A stretch of DNA of 8,301 nucleotides from Nocardioidaceae bacterium (lineage in GTDB: Bacteria > Actinomycetota > Actinomycetes > Propionibacteriales > Nocardioidaceae). This document shows positions 1-6,254 of this stretch, piece by piece. Numbering within the stretch: position 1 is the stretch's first letter; every line of letters begins with the position of its first letter. The stretch covers positions 1-8,301 of the forward strand of contig JAICRS010000128.1 of NCBI GenBank assembly GCA_025966335.1. Direction: 5' to 3'. The position numbers and the translations under genes are program-made. The notes below the pieces were generated by a model that was not told the origin of the DNA, searched no databases, and saw only the letters and a list, made by a program, of their open reading frames with translations.

Positions 1-2004
1 GAGATGGCGCAGCGCACGGTGCAGGGCGCGACGCGTGAGTACCTCGTGCTCGAGTACGGGTCGTCGAAGCCCAGGAAGGGTGGAGCGCCCGCCGCCGACA
101 GACTCTTCGTCCCCGCCGACACCCTGGACCAGGTCACGCGGTACGTCGGAGGCGAACAGCCGTCCCTCGACCGGCTCGGCGGCGGTGACTGGGCCAAGCG
201 CAAGAGCCGGGCACGCAAGGCCGTGCGCCAGATCGCCGCCGAGCTGATCAAGCTCTACGCGGCCCGCCAGGCGACGAGGGGCCACGCGTTCGGCGAGGAC
301 ACCCCCTGGCAGCGCGAGCTGGAGGACGCGTTCCCGTTCGTCGAGACCGTCGACCAGCTCTCCACGGTCGACGAGGTCAAACGCGACATGGAGCAGCAGG
401 TGCCGATGGACCGGCTGGTCTGCGGTGACGTCGGCTACGGGAAGACCGAGATCGCGGTGCGCGCGGCGTTCAAAGCAGTCCAGGACGGCAAGCAGGTCGC
501 CGTACTCGTGCCCACCACCCTGCTCGTCCAGCAGCACCACTCCACGTTCGTCGAGCGGATGTCCGGCTTCCCGGTCATCCTCAAGGGGCTGTCCCGGTTC
601 CAGACCGACAAGGAGGCCGCCGAGGTCGTCGAGGGGCTGCGTGAGGGAACCGTCGACATCGTGATCGGCACGCACCGGCTGCTGAACCCCGACATCAAGA
701 TGAAGAACCTCGGGCTCGTCATCGTCGACGAGGAGCAACGGTTCGGCGTCGAGCACAAGGAGGCGATGAAGCGGCTGCGCACCTCGGTCGACGTGCTCGC
801 GATGTCCGCGACCCCGATCCCGCGTACCCTGGAGATGGCGATCACCGGCATCCGCGAGATGTCGACGATCACCACGCCGCCCGAGGAGCGGCACCCGGTG
901 CTCACCTACGTCGGCGCCTACGAGGACCGGCAGGTGGTCGCCGCGATCCGCCGTGAGCTGCTCCGCGAGGGTCAGGTCTTCTACATCCACAACCGGGTGA
1001 ACTCGATCGAGAAGGCGGCCGCGCACATCCGGGAGCTGGTGCCGGAGGCTCGGGTGGCGACCGCGCACGGCCAGATGGGCGAGCACCAGCTCGAGCAGGT
1101 GATGGTCGACTTCTGGGAGAAGCGGTTCGACGTGCTGGTGTGCACGACGATCGTGGAGTCCGGGCTGGACGTGTCCAACGCGAACACGATGGTGATCGAA
1201 CGCGCGGACATGCTCGGCCTGTCCCAGCTGCACCAGCTGCGGGGGCGGGTGGGCCGTGGCCGCGAGCGGGCCTACGGCTACTTCCTCTACCCGGCCGACA
1301 AGCCGATGACCGAGACCGCGCACGAACGGCTGGCCACCCTGGCCCAGCACTCCGACCTCGGCGGCGGGATGGCGATCGCGATGAAGGATCTCGAGATCCG
1401 CGGTGCCGGCAACATGCTCGGCGGTGAGCAGTCCGGTCACATCGCCGACGTGGGCTTCGACCTCTACGTCCGCCTCGTCGGTGAGGCGGTCTCGGAGTTC
1501 CGCGGTGACGCCCCGGTCGACGAGGCCGAGGTCAAGATCGAGCTGCCGATCGACGCGCACGTGCCGCACGACTACATCCAGAGCGAGCGGCTGCGCCTGG
1601 AGATGTACAAGCGGCTCGCCGAGGTCCGCACCGACGAGGACGTCGCCGGGATCCTCGAGGAGATGGTCGACCGGTACGGCGAGCCGCCCACCCCGGTGGC
1701 CAGCCTGCTGGAGGTGGCCCGGCTCCGGGCGCGGACCCGGAAGGCGGGACTGACCGACGTCACCCTGCAGGGAAAGTACGTCCGCTTCGCGCCGGTCGAG
1801 CTGCCGGACTCGGGCAGGGTCCGGCTGGAGCGGGTCCACCCGAAGAGCATCGTGAAGCCGGGCGTGCGTACGATTCTGGTGCCGCGCCCGACGTCGAAGG
1901 TGGTGGGTGGCCCACCCGTCCGCGACGAGGCCCTGCTGGCCTGGGCGCGCCAAGTGATCGACACCGTCGTCGACCCCGCCGGGGCCGCTGCACCACAGAG
2001 CTAG
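1..2004 (+). CDS. mfd: Transcription-repair coupling factor Mfd, C-terminal part (5' end outside window)
   Basis: Mfd is a cytoplasmic ATP-dependent DNA translocase that pushes stalled RNA polymerase off damaged template and recruits UvrA for nucleotide excision repair. About 667 of the roughly 1,150-1,200 residues usual in the family are present. The reading frame is open to base 1, so the ATG at 4 is internal. The order seen is: RNA-polymerase-interacting domain (about 1-165, with LVLEYGSS and DQVTRYVGGE); translocase lobe 1 with Walker A GDVGYGKTE (424-450), Walker B DEEQ (727-738) and SATPIPRTLEM (805-837); lobe 2 with TTIVESGLDVSNANT and the QLRGRVGRGRERAYGYF motif (about 1144-1285) plus the RGAGNMLGGEQSGH region (about 1399-1440); then the C-terminal TRCF domain (from about 1540). 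The N-terminal UvrB-like domains are upstream and cannot be judged. No key residue appears missing. The TAG stop lies 9 bases before the GTG of the next gene, which suggests co-transcription. Confidence 0.97.
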   Translation, partial: EMAQRTVQGATREYLVLEYGSSKPRKGGAPAADRLFVPADTLDQVTRYVGGEQPSLDRLGGGDWAKRKSRARKAVRQIAAELIKLYAARQATRGHAFGEDTPWQRELEDAFPFVETVDQLSTVDEVKRDMEQQVPMDRLVCGDVGYGKTEIAVRAAFKAVQDGKQVAVLVPTTLLVQQHHSTFVERMSGFPVILKGLSRFQTDKEAAEVVEGLREGTVDIVIGTHRLLNPDIKMKNLGLVIVDEEQRFGVEHKEAMKRLRTSVDVLAMSATPIPRTLEMAITGIREMSTITTPPEERHPVLTYVGAYEDRQVVAAIRRELLREGQVFYIHNRVNSIEKAAAHIRELVPEARVATAHGQMGEHQLEQVMVDFWEKRFDVLVCTTIVESGLDVSNANTMVIERADMLGLSQLHQLRGRVGRGRERAYGYFLYPADKPMTETAHERLATLAQHSDLGGGMAIAMKDLEIRGAGNMLGGEQSGHIADVGFDLYVRLVGEAVSEFRGDAPVDEAEVKIELPIDAHVPHDYIQSERLRLEMYKRLAEVRTDEDVAGILEEMVDRYGEPPTPVASLLEVARLRARTRKAGLTDVTLQGKYVRFAPVELPDSGRVRLERVHPKSIVKPGVRTILVPRPTSKVVGGPPVRDEALLAWARQVIDTVVDPAGAAAPQS

Positions 2005-2008
2005 GGAG
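2004..2008 (+). promoter_or_regulatory. Ribosome binding site of the SurA_N-type lipoprotein
   Basis: The purine run GGGAG (extended AGGGAGAAG) overlaps the last base of the mfd stop codon and sits 5 bases before GTG 2014. It fixes that GTG as the start and leaves no room for a terminator or promoter between the two genes. Confidence 0.7.
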
Positions 2009-2013
2009 AAGTT

Positions 2014-2721
2014 GTGACCGCTCGCCCGACCAAGTCGCGCAGGACGAAGCTGTCCGCGCTGGCCGTGTCCGCACTGGTGGCGCTCACCGGGTGCGGCGCC
2101 GTGCACCCGGGCATGGCCGCGGTCGTCGGCTCGAGCACGATCTCCCACGACCGCGTCGACACGCTCGCCAGCGCGTTGTGCACCGCCCGCACCGCGGGGT
2201 CGGAGGCGGCTGCGGCTGCCGCTCCTCCGGAGCCGACCCGGCGCGCCCGCGGCGGCGCCCTGCAGATCCTGCTCGAGACCGAGCTCTCCCACGAGTTCGG
2301 CGAGGAGCGCGGTGTCGACCCGAGCCTGCGGCAGGTCACCGAGGCACTGGCCCAGCAGCAGCAGCTGATCGACTTCCTGCCCGAGGACGAGGCCGAGGCC
2401 TACCGCGAGGCGCTCGCGGAGTACGCCGAGGGGCAGCTGATGCTGATCGAGATCGGTCGGCAGTCCCTCGAGGAGCAGGGCCAGAGCAACGTCCCCGACG
2501 ACCAGGCCCTCGCCGAGGGGGAGCGGCTCCGCCAGGAGTACGCCGAGAGCCTCGAGATCGAGGTCGACCCCCGCTACGGCACGTTCGAGGACGGCAGCCT
2601 CAGCAGCGGCGGCACCGCCCTGTCGGTCGCCGAGTCCGACCGCGCCAAGGCCGGCTCGCAGGCCGAGCTCGCCCCGACCTTCGTCTCGGGTCTGCCGGCG
2701 TCGCAGAGATGCGCCAGCTGA
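2014..2721 (+). CDS. Predicted lipoprotein with SurA N-terminal-like (chaperone) domain
   Basis: This 235-residue protein starts with a basic n-region, a hydrophobic stretch and the lipobox L-T-G-C with Cys27 as the predicted lipidation site. It is therefore likely anchored to the outer face of the membrane. After the Cys, residues about 33-60 (GMAAVVGSSTISHDRVDTLA) resemble the start of SurA/PrsA-type chaperones. Then follow an Ala/Pro linker (about 62-76) and a long, charged, probably helical region (about 80-180). The tail carries VDPRYGTF and TALSVAESD, which I recall as conserved in actinobacterial SurA_N lipoproteins. There is no parvulin PPIase domain, so a folding-catalyst role is not supported; holding or delivering exported proteins is inference. 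Besides Cys27 there are only Cys56 and Cys233, a possible disulfide. Its 3' end overlaps mazG by 13 bases. GTG 2014 is chosen for its Shine-Dalgarno and because it gives a complete signal peptide. Confidence 0.82.
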   Translation: MTARPTKSRRTKLSALAVSALVALTGCGAVHPGMAAVVGSSTISHDRVDTLASALCTARTAGSEAAAAAAPPEPTRRARGGALQILLETELSHEFGEERGVDPSLRQVTEALAQQQQLIDFLPEDEAEAYREALAEYAEGQLMLIEIGRQSLEEQGQSNVPDDQALAEGERLRQEYAESLEIEVDPRYGTFEDGSLSSGGTALSVAESDRAKAGSQAELAPTFVSGLPASQRCAS

Positions 2722-3647
2722 CCTTCCTGGTCACCAGTCCGCGGGTCGCTCCCGGGCTGATGTCCTGGCCGGCCTGGCAGGCGATCGCGTCCGCGGACCG
2801 GGTGCTCGCCTCCGCCGACGACCTGCCGCTGTTCCGTGCCGTGACCGCGACAGGTCACCGGGTCGACGTACTCCCGTCCGCCTCCGCGGCGTCCCTGCTC
2901 GCCGCGGCTGCGTCCGAGCACGTGGTGTTCCTTGCCTCGGACGAGGAGGCCGAGCAGATGCCGGCCGCGCTGGCCACGCAGATCGTGGACGGCTCCGGCC
3001 CGGCCGTGCAGGTGCTGCACGCCTCGTACGACGTGCCGGGTGCTCGTCTCCTTGACCTGGTCACCGTGATGGACCGGCTTCGGCAGTCCTGTCCCTGGGA
3101 CCAGGAGCAGACCCACCGGTCGCTGGCCCGCTACCTCCTCGAGGAGGCCTACGAAACGCTCGAGGCGATCGACACCGGTGACACCGCGCACCTGCGTGAG
3201 GAGCTCGGGGACCTGTTGCTGCAGGTGGTCTTCCACGCCCGGATCGCGGCCGAGGACGCGGACGAGGGGTTCACCATCGACGACGTCGCGGGCGGCATCG
3301 TCGACAAGCTGGTGCACCGGCACCCGCACGTGTTCGCCGGCCTCGACGTCGCCGACGCGGGCGAGGTGGAGGTGAACTGGGAGACGATCAAGGCCGCGGA
3401 GAAGGGGCGGGCCTCGGTGCTCGAGGGGATCCCGTGGGCGCTGCCGGCGCTCGCCCTGGCCGACAAGGTGCTCGGTCGTGCGGCGAAAGCCGGTGTGGGC
3501 CTGCCGGACGAGCCGACCGGGACCCAGGGCGACCAGCTGCTCCGTCTGACGGCGGAGGCACGCGCGGCCGGGGTCGATCCGGAACAGGCGCTGCGCGACG
3601 CCGTACGCCGGCTCGCCGACTCGGTCCGCGAGGCCGAAGGCGCCTGA
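2709..3647 (+). CDS. mazG: MazG-family nucleoside triphosphate pyrophosphohydrolase
   Basis: MazG hydrolyses (d)NTPs to NMP and pyrophosphate. In mycobacteria it is known to remove oxidised nucleotides such as 5-hydroxy-dCTP. The 312-residue product has its MazG core at about 117-235: MDRLRQSCPWDQEQTH (121-136), the first metal-binding helix with LLEEAYE (Glu145, Glu146, Glu149) and the second with REELGDLLLQV (Glu165, Asp168), then WETIKAAEKG and the start of a second MazG-like repeat (ALPALALADKVLGRAAKAGVG). The second repeat ends without its own ExxD helix, unlike E. coli MazG with two full domains. Residues 1-116 are not MazG and look like a worn-down tetrapyrrole-methylase-like domain. 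ATG 2709 has no clear Shine-Dalgarno and overlaps the lipoprotein stop by 13 bases, so translational coupling is likely. The in-frame ATG at 2760 would delete the first strand of the N-terminal domain and is less likely. The frame stays open far upstream of 2709, but that part overlaps the lipoprotein and is a GC artefact. Confidence 0.93.
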   Translation: MRQLTFLVTSPRVAPGLMSWPAWQAIASADRVLASADDLPLFRAVTATGHRVDVLPSASAASLLAAAASEHVVFLASDEEAEQMPAALATQIVDGSGPAVQVLHASYDVPGARLLDLVTVMDRLRQSCPWDQEQTHRSLARYLLEEAYETLEAIDTGDTAHLREELGDLLLQVVFHARIAAEDADEGFTIDDVAGGIVDKLVHRHPHVFAGLDVADAGEVEVNWETIKAAEKGRASVLEGIPWALPALALADKVLGRAAKAGVGLPDEPTGTQGDQLLRLTAEARAAGVDPEQALRDAVRRLADSVREAEGA

Positions 3648-3675
3648 GTCAGACCAGCGCCTGACCGCCGCCTGA
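3641..3675. repeat. Three CGCCTGA copies at the convergent gene ends
   Basis: CGCCTGA occurs at 3641-3647, 3658-3664 and 3669-3675. The first copy contains the mazG stop codon; the others encode the Gly/Gln-rich C-terminal tail of the HIT protein on the other strand. Both stop codons lie in the odd palindrome CTGA-G-TCAG (3644-3652). No G+C stem followed by a T-run was seen here, so I do not call a terminator. Confidence 0.5.
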
Positions 3676-4266
3676 CGCCATCGCCTGCGCGACCTGTCTC
3701 CGGTTGGCCGCGATGAGGTCCGGCTCCGTCGGCGGGAGCACGTCGTCCCAGAACGCGAGCATCGCGCCGCGTCCCTGCATCATCCCGAGGGGACGCGCCA
3801 GGAAGTGCATGTGGAAGTGGGCGCTGCCGTCGCCCCAGCGGGAGAAGTGCGTGCGGGCGACCCCGTCCAGGCCCTGGATCGCACCGGCGAGGCGCTGCAC
3901 GACCTCGCCGAACCCTGCGAGCAGGTCGACATCCATCTCGTCGAGCCGGACGTGACGGATCGGCGCCAGACCGGCGATGAACGGCAGCCCGAAGCTCGGC
4001 GGGTTGCCCACCTGCCATTGGTCGTCACGCCAGAACGCGTTGGCGGCGCCTTGGGTGCAGTGGAAGCACTCCGCGGCGTCCTGCTCACCGCCACGCGGCT
4101 TCTCCGGCACGAGCATCGGCTCCAGCGGCGCCATCGTCAGGTCGCCCTCGAAGGGCACGAACGGGGAGTCGATCAGCGGTTGGGCGGACAGCCGTTCGCC
4201 GTAGGGCATCCGGCGGTGCCACGCGGAGTCGGCGGGTTCGGCCTCGTAGGCGGTGACATCGCTCAT
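3649..4266 (-). CDS. HIT-superfamily (histidine triad) hydrolase-like protein
   Basis: The 205-residue protein has the histidine-triad motif HFHMHFL (His150, His152, His154), where the middle His is the usual nucleotidyl-transfer nucleophile. It is preceded by THFSRWGDGSA, the usual position of the strand before the triad. Cys67 and Cys70 (CFHC), with His105 (RHVRLDEM) and His150, could form a structural zinc site as in GalT and some other HIT proteins. The first 60 residues form an extension with MPYGERL and PLIDSPFVPFEGDL that is not part of the HIT fold. Substrate is unknown: HIT enzymes act on dinucleoside polyphosphates, AMP conjugates or sugar nucleotides. It is the only - strand gene, convergent with mazG (1 base between stops) and divergent from eno. 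The ATG at 4266 has no Shine-Dalgarno, so a leaderless message is possible. Met20 is an alternative start with no better signal. Fold assignment is firm; function is not. Confidence 0.82.
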   Translation of the reverse strand: MSDVTAYEAEPADSAWHRRMPYGERLSAQPLIDSPFVPFEGDLTMAPLEPMLVPEKPRGGEQDAAECFHCTQGAANAFWRDDQWQVGNPPSFGLPFIAGLAPIRHVRLDEMDVDLLAGFGEVVQRLAGAIQGLDGVARTHFSRWGDGSAHFHMHFLARPLGMMQGRGAMLAFWDDVLPPTEPDLIAANRRQVAQAMASGGGQALV

Positions 4267-4378
4267 GCCGGACAGTGTGCCAGCGGGGCGAGCCCTGCCC
4301 GATCTCGGCGGCCCGCGCCGTTAGGCTGGCCTGGTCCGATCTGCGAACCGAACCGTGAACCGACCTAGGAGCAGCACC
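4267..4378. promoter_or_regulatory. Divergent intergenic region (promoters of HIT gene and eno)
   Basis: These 112 bases separate two divergently transcribed genes and must hold, or lie close to, both promoters. For eno, TAGGCT at 4322-4327 fits the actinobacterial -10 pattern TANNNT and lies 51 bases before GTG 4379. I see no convincing -35 at the expected spacing. For the HIT gene, the bases just before the ATG, read on the - strand, are GGCACACTGTCCGGC. They contain no Shine-Dalgarno and only a weak -10 resemblance. No operator or riboswitch was recognised. Confidence 0.45.
4367..4371 (+). promoter_or_regulatory. Ribosome binding site of eno (decides start)
   Basis: AGGAG lies 7 bases before GTG 4379. 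It falls inside the longer in-frame reading from GTG 4355, so it supports 4379 as the true start; the longer form would add eight residues not seen in enolases. Confidence 0.8.
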
Positions 4379-5662
4379 GTGGCGTCCATCGAGGCTGTCG
4401 GCGCGCGCGAGATTCTCGACTCGCGCGGAAACCCCACTGTCGAGGTCGAGGTGGCTCTCGACGACGGCACGATCAGTCGGGCGGCGGTGCCGTCCGGCGC
4501 CTCCACGGGCGCGTTCGAGGCGGTGGAGCTGCGTGACGGCGGCTCCCGCTACGGAGGCAAGGGTGTCGAGAAGGCGGTGACCGCGGTGCTCGACGACATC
4601 GGTCCCGAGCTGGTCGGCTTCGAGGCCTCCGAGCAGCGGCTGGTCGACCAGCGGCTGCTCGACCTCGACGGCACCCCGAACAAGGCCAAGCTCGGTGCGA
4701 ACGCGATCCTCGGCGTCTCCCTTGCGGTGGCCCGCGCAGCCGCGGAGTCCTCGGGGCTGCCGCTGTTCCGCTACGTCGGCGGACCGAACGCGCACCTGCT
4801 GCCGGTGCCGATGATGAACATCCTCAACGGCGGCGCGCACGCCGACACCGGCGTCGACGTCCAGGAGTTCATGATCGCGCCGATCGGTGCACCGACGTTC
4901 CGTGAGGCGCTGCGCCAGGGCACGGAGGTCTACCACGCGCTGAAGTCGGTGCTGAAGGACCGCGGCCTGCCCACGGGTCTCGGCGACGAGGGCGGGTTCG
5001 CCCCCGACCTGCCGTCGAACCGGGACGCGCTGGACCTGATCAGCGTGGCTGTCGAGAAGACCGGCCTGAAGCTGGGTGACGACATCGTGTTCGCGCTCGA
5101 CGTGGCCGCCACCGAGTTCTACGAGGACGGCGCCTACCAGTTCGAGAAGTCGGCACGGTCGGCCGAGCAGATGCAGGCCTACTACAGCGACCTGGTCGCG
5201 TCGTACCCGATCGTCTCCATCGAGGACCCGATGAACGAGGAGGACTGGGAGGGCTGGGCCGGGATGACCGCCGCACTCGGCGACCGGGTCCAGCTGGTCG
5301 GCGACGACCTGTTCGTCACCAACGTCGAGCGGCTGCAGCGCGGCATCGACGAGCGGTCCGCGAACGCCCTGCTGGTGAAGGTCAACCAGATCGGCTCCCT
5401 GACCGAGACCCTGGACTCGGTGGACCTGGCGCACCGCCACGGGTTCCGCTGCATGATGAGCCACCGGTCCGGCGAGACCGAGGACACCACGATCGCCGAC
5501 CTCGCGGTCGCCACGAACTGCGGCCAGATCAAGACCGGTGCGCCGGCACGGTCCGAGCGGGTCGCGAAGTACAACCAGCTGCTCCGCATCGAGGAGGAGC
5601 TCGACGACGCCGCCCGCTACGCCGGCAGGGGCGCGTTCCCGCGCTTCGGGCGCGAGGCCTGA
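4379..5662 (+). CDS. eno: Enolase (phosphopyruvate hydratase)
   Basis: Enolase interconverts 2-phosphoglycerate and phosphoenolpyruvate in glycolysis and gluconeogenesis. It is also found on the surface of many bacteria and in RNA-degrading complexes. The 427-residue length is normal. The N-terminus reads VASIEAVGAREILDSRGNPT, with GTG as start codon. Visible active-site elements are the SGASTGAFEA loop, GGAHADTGVDVQEFM, the likely proton donor Glu204 (GDEGGFAPDL), metal ligands Asp241 (ALDVA), Glu282 (SIEDPM) and Asp309/310 (VGDDLF), the likely base Lys334 (LLVKVNQIGS), the SHRSGETED substrate loop (361-369) and Lys385 (QIKTGAPARSER). All are intact. It leads an operon: the next gene starts 10 bases after the stop with its Shine-Dalgarno overlapping the eno stop. 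Enolase next to a septum-initiator gene is a known conserved pairing in actinobacteria. Confidence 0.98.
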   Translation: MASIEAVGAREILDSRGNPTVEVEVALDDGTISRAAVPSGASTGAFEAVELRDGGSRYGGKGVEKAVTAVLDDIGPELVGFEASEQRLVDQRLLDLDGTPNKAKLGANAILGVSLAVARAAAESSGLPLFRYVGGPNAHLLPVPMMNILNGGAHADTGVDVQEFMIAPIGAPTFREALRQGTEVYHALKSVLKDRGLPTGLGDEGGFAPDLPSNRDALDLISVAVEKTGLKLGDDIVFALDVAATEFYEDGAYQFEKSARSAEQMQAYYSDLVASYPIVSIEDPMNEEDWEGWAGMTAALGDRVQLVGDDLFVTNVERLQRGIDERSANALLVKVNQIGSLTETLDSVDLAHRHGFRCMMSHRSGETEDTTIADLAVATNCGQIKTGAPARSERVAKYNQLLRIEEELDDAARYAGRGAFPRFGREA

Positions 5663-5666
5663 GGGA
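5661..5666 (+). promoter_or_regulatory. Ribosome binding site of the DivIC/FtsB-like gene
   Basis: GAGGGA overlaps the eno stop codon and lies 6 bases before GTG 5673. It favours this start over the in-frame GTG at 5736, which has no such purine run. Confidence 0.65.
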
Positions 5667-5672
5667 CCGCTC

Positions 5673-6254
5673 GTGCCCAGCAGTCGTCCGTCGTCGGCGC
5701 GAGGATCCGGTCCTCGCGGCCGGTCCTCGCGTCCGGTGTCCCGTCCGGGCCGGCGTTCCGGCTCGGGTCGGGCGCGTTCCGCGGCGACCGCTGCGCGACG
5801 GCCGGTCCGGCCCCGGTTCACCGGCCGCGCGGCGATCCTGGTCCTCGTCGTCGCGGTGCTGGTCGTGTCCTACGCGTCCAGCATGCGCGCCTACCTGGAG
5901 CAGAGGGCCCACCTCGAGTCGCTGCAGGACGACATCGCCGCGTCGCGGGCCAACATCGCCGAGCTCGAGCGGGAGAAGCGACGGTGGAAGGACCCGGCGT
6001 ACGTCGAGGCGCAGACCCGGCAGCGGCTCGGCTGGGTGATGCCCGGTGAGATCGGCTACCAGGTGATCGGGGAGGACGGCGAGCCGCTGAGCCGGGACGA
6101 GTCGCTGACCGAGGTGTCCGCCGAGACGGAGGCCGGTCAGAAGCTGTGGTGGCAGAAGGCCTGGGAGTCGGTGCAGATCGCGGGCAACCCGCCGGAGGAC
6201 AAGCCCGGCCCGGTCGACCAGATCCGCGCGCCGAAGCGGTCCAAGAAGCAGTGA
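5673..6254 (+). CDS. divIC: Septum formation initiator (DivIC/FtsB family) membrane protein
   Basis: FtsB/DivIC proteins are small bitopic membrane proteins that pair with FtsL and FtsQ in the divisome and help switch on septal peptidoglycan synthesis. The 193-residue product has a long basic Ser/Arg/Gly/Pro-rich cytoplasmic leader (1-52), one membrane segment (about 53-70, AAILVLVVAVLVVSYASS), a coiled coil (about 72-105, EQRAHLESLQDDIAASRANI) and the family signature DPAYVEAQTRQRLGWVMPGE (107-126) followed by IGYQVIG. The tail has a Trp-rich patch (KLWWQKAWESVQIAG) that I recall from actinobacterial homologues, then a charged end. The M. tuberculosis counterpart (Rv1024) is called FtsB and the Streptomyces one DivIC. 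It is longer than E. coli FtsB (about 100 residues) because of both extensions. GTG 5673 is supported by a Shine-Dalgarno. The stop overlaps the next start (GTGA). Confidence 0.9.
   Translation: MPSSRPSSARGSGPRGRSSRPVSRPGRRSGSGRARSAATAARRPVRPRFTGRAAILVLVVAVLVVSYASSMRAYLEQRAHLESLQDDIAASRANIAELEREKRRWKDPAYVEAQTRQRLGWVMPGEIGYQVIGEDGEPLSRDESLTEVSAETEAGQKLWWQKAWESVQIAGNPPEDKPGPVDQIRAPKRSKKQ
5707..5737. repeat. 13-bp tandem repeat, about 2.4 copies, in the divIC leader
   Basis: CCGGTCCTCGCGG (5707-5719) is followed directly by CCGGTCCTCGCGT (5720-5732) and by the first five bases of a third copy. The unit is not a multiple of three, so the two copies are read in different frames (GPRGR, then RSSRP). 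It sits in the low-complexity, presumably disordered N-terminal segment. Confidence 0.75.

Noticed and set aside
2091..2708. In-frame upstream extension of mazG
   Set aside because: The extension overlaps the lipoprotein gene and translates to Arg/Pro/Gly-rich sequence without family features. ATG 2709 gives the expected MazG N-terminus.
2574..3329. Open frame on the - strand opposite mazG
   Set aside because: Low-complexity His/Val/Arg/Gly-rich translation with no motif, antisense to a well supported gene.
4292..4312. Possible hairpin around CCGATCTCGG in the divergent intergenic region
   Set aside because: The arms are only four bases with a two-base loop and no T-run follows; this is not enough for a terminator or operator.
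4355..4378. Longer enolase start at GTG 4355
   Set aside because: It would place the Shine-Dalgarno AGGAG inside the coding region and add eight residues not typical of enolase.
4085..5821. Long (578-codon) open frame on the - strand opposite eno
   Set aside because: It lies antisense to a complete enolase gene, has His/Arg/Asp/Val-rich sequence with no recognisable domain, and is the type of shadow frame expected in GC-rich DNA. It also runs into the HIT coding region in another frame.
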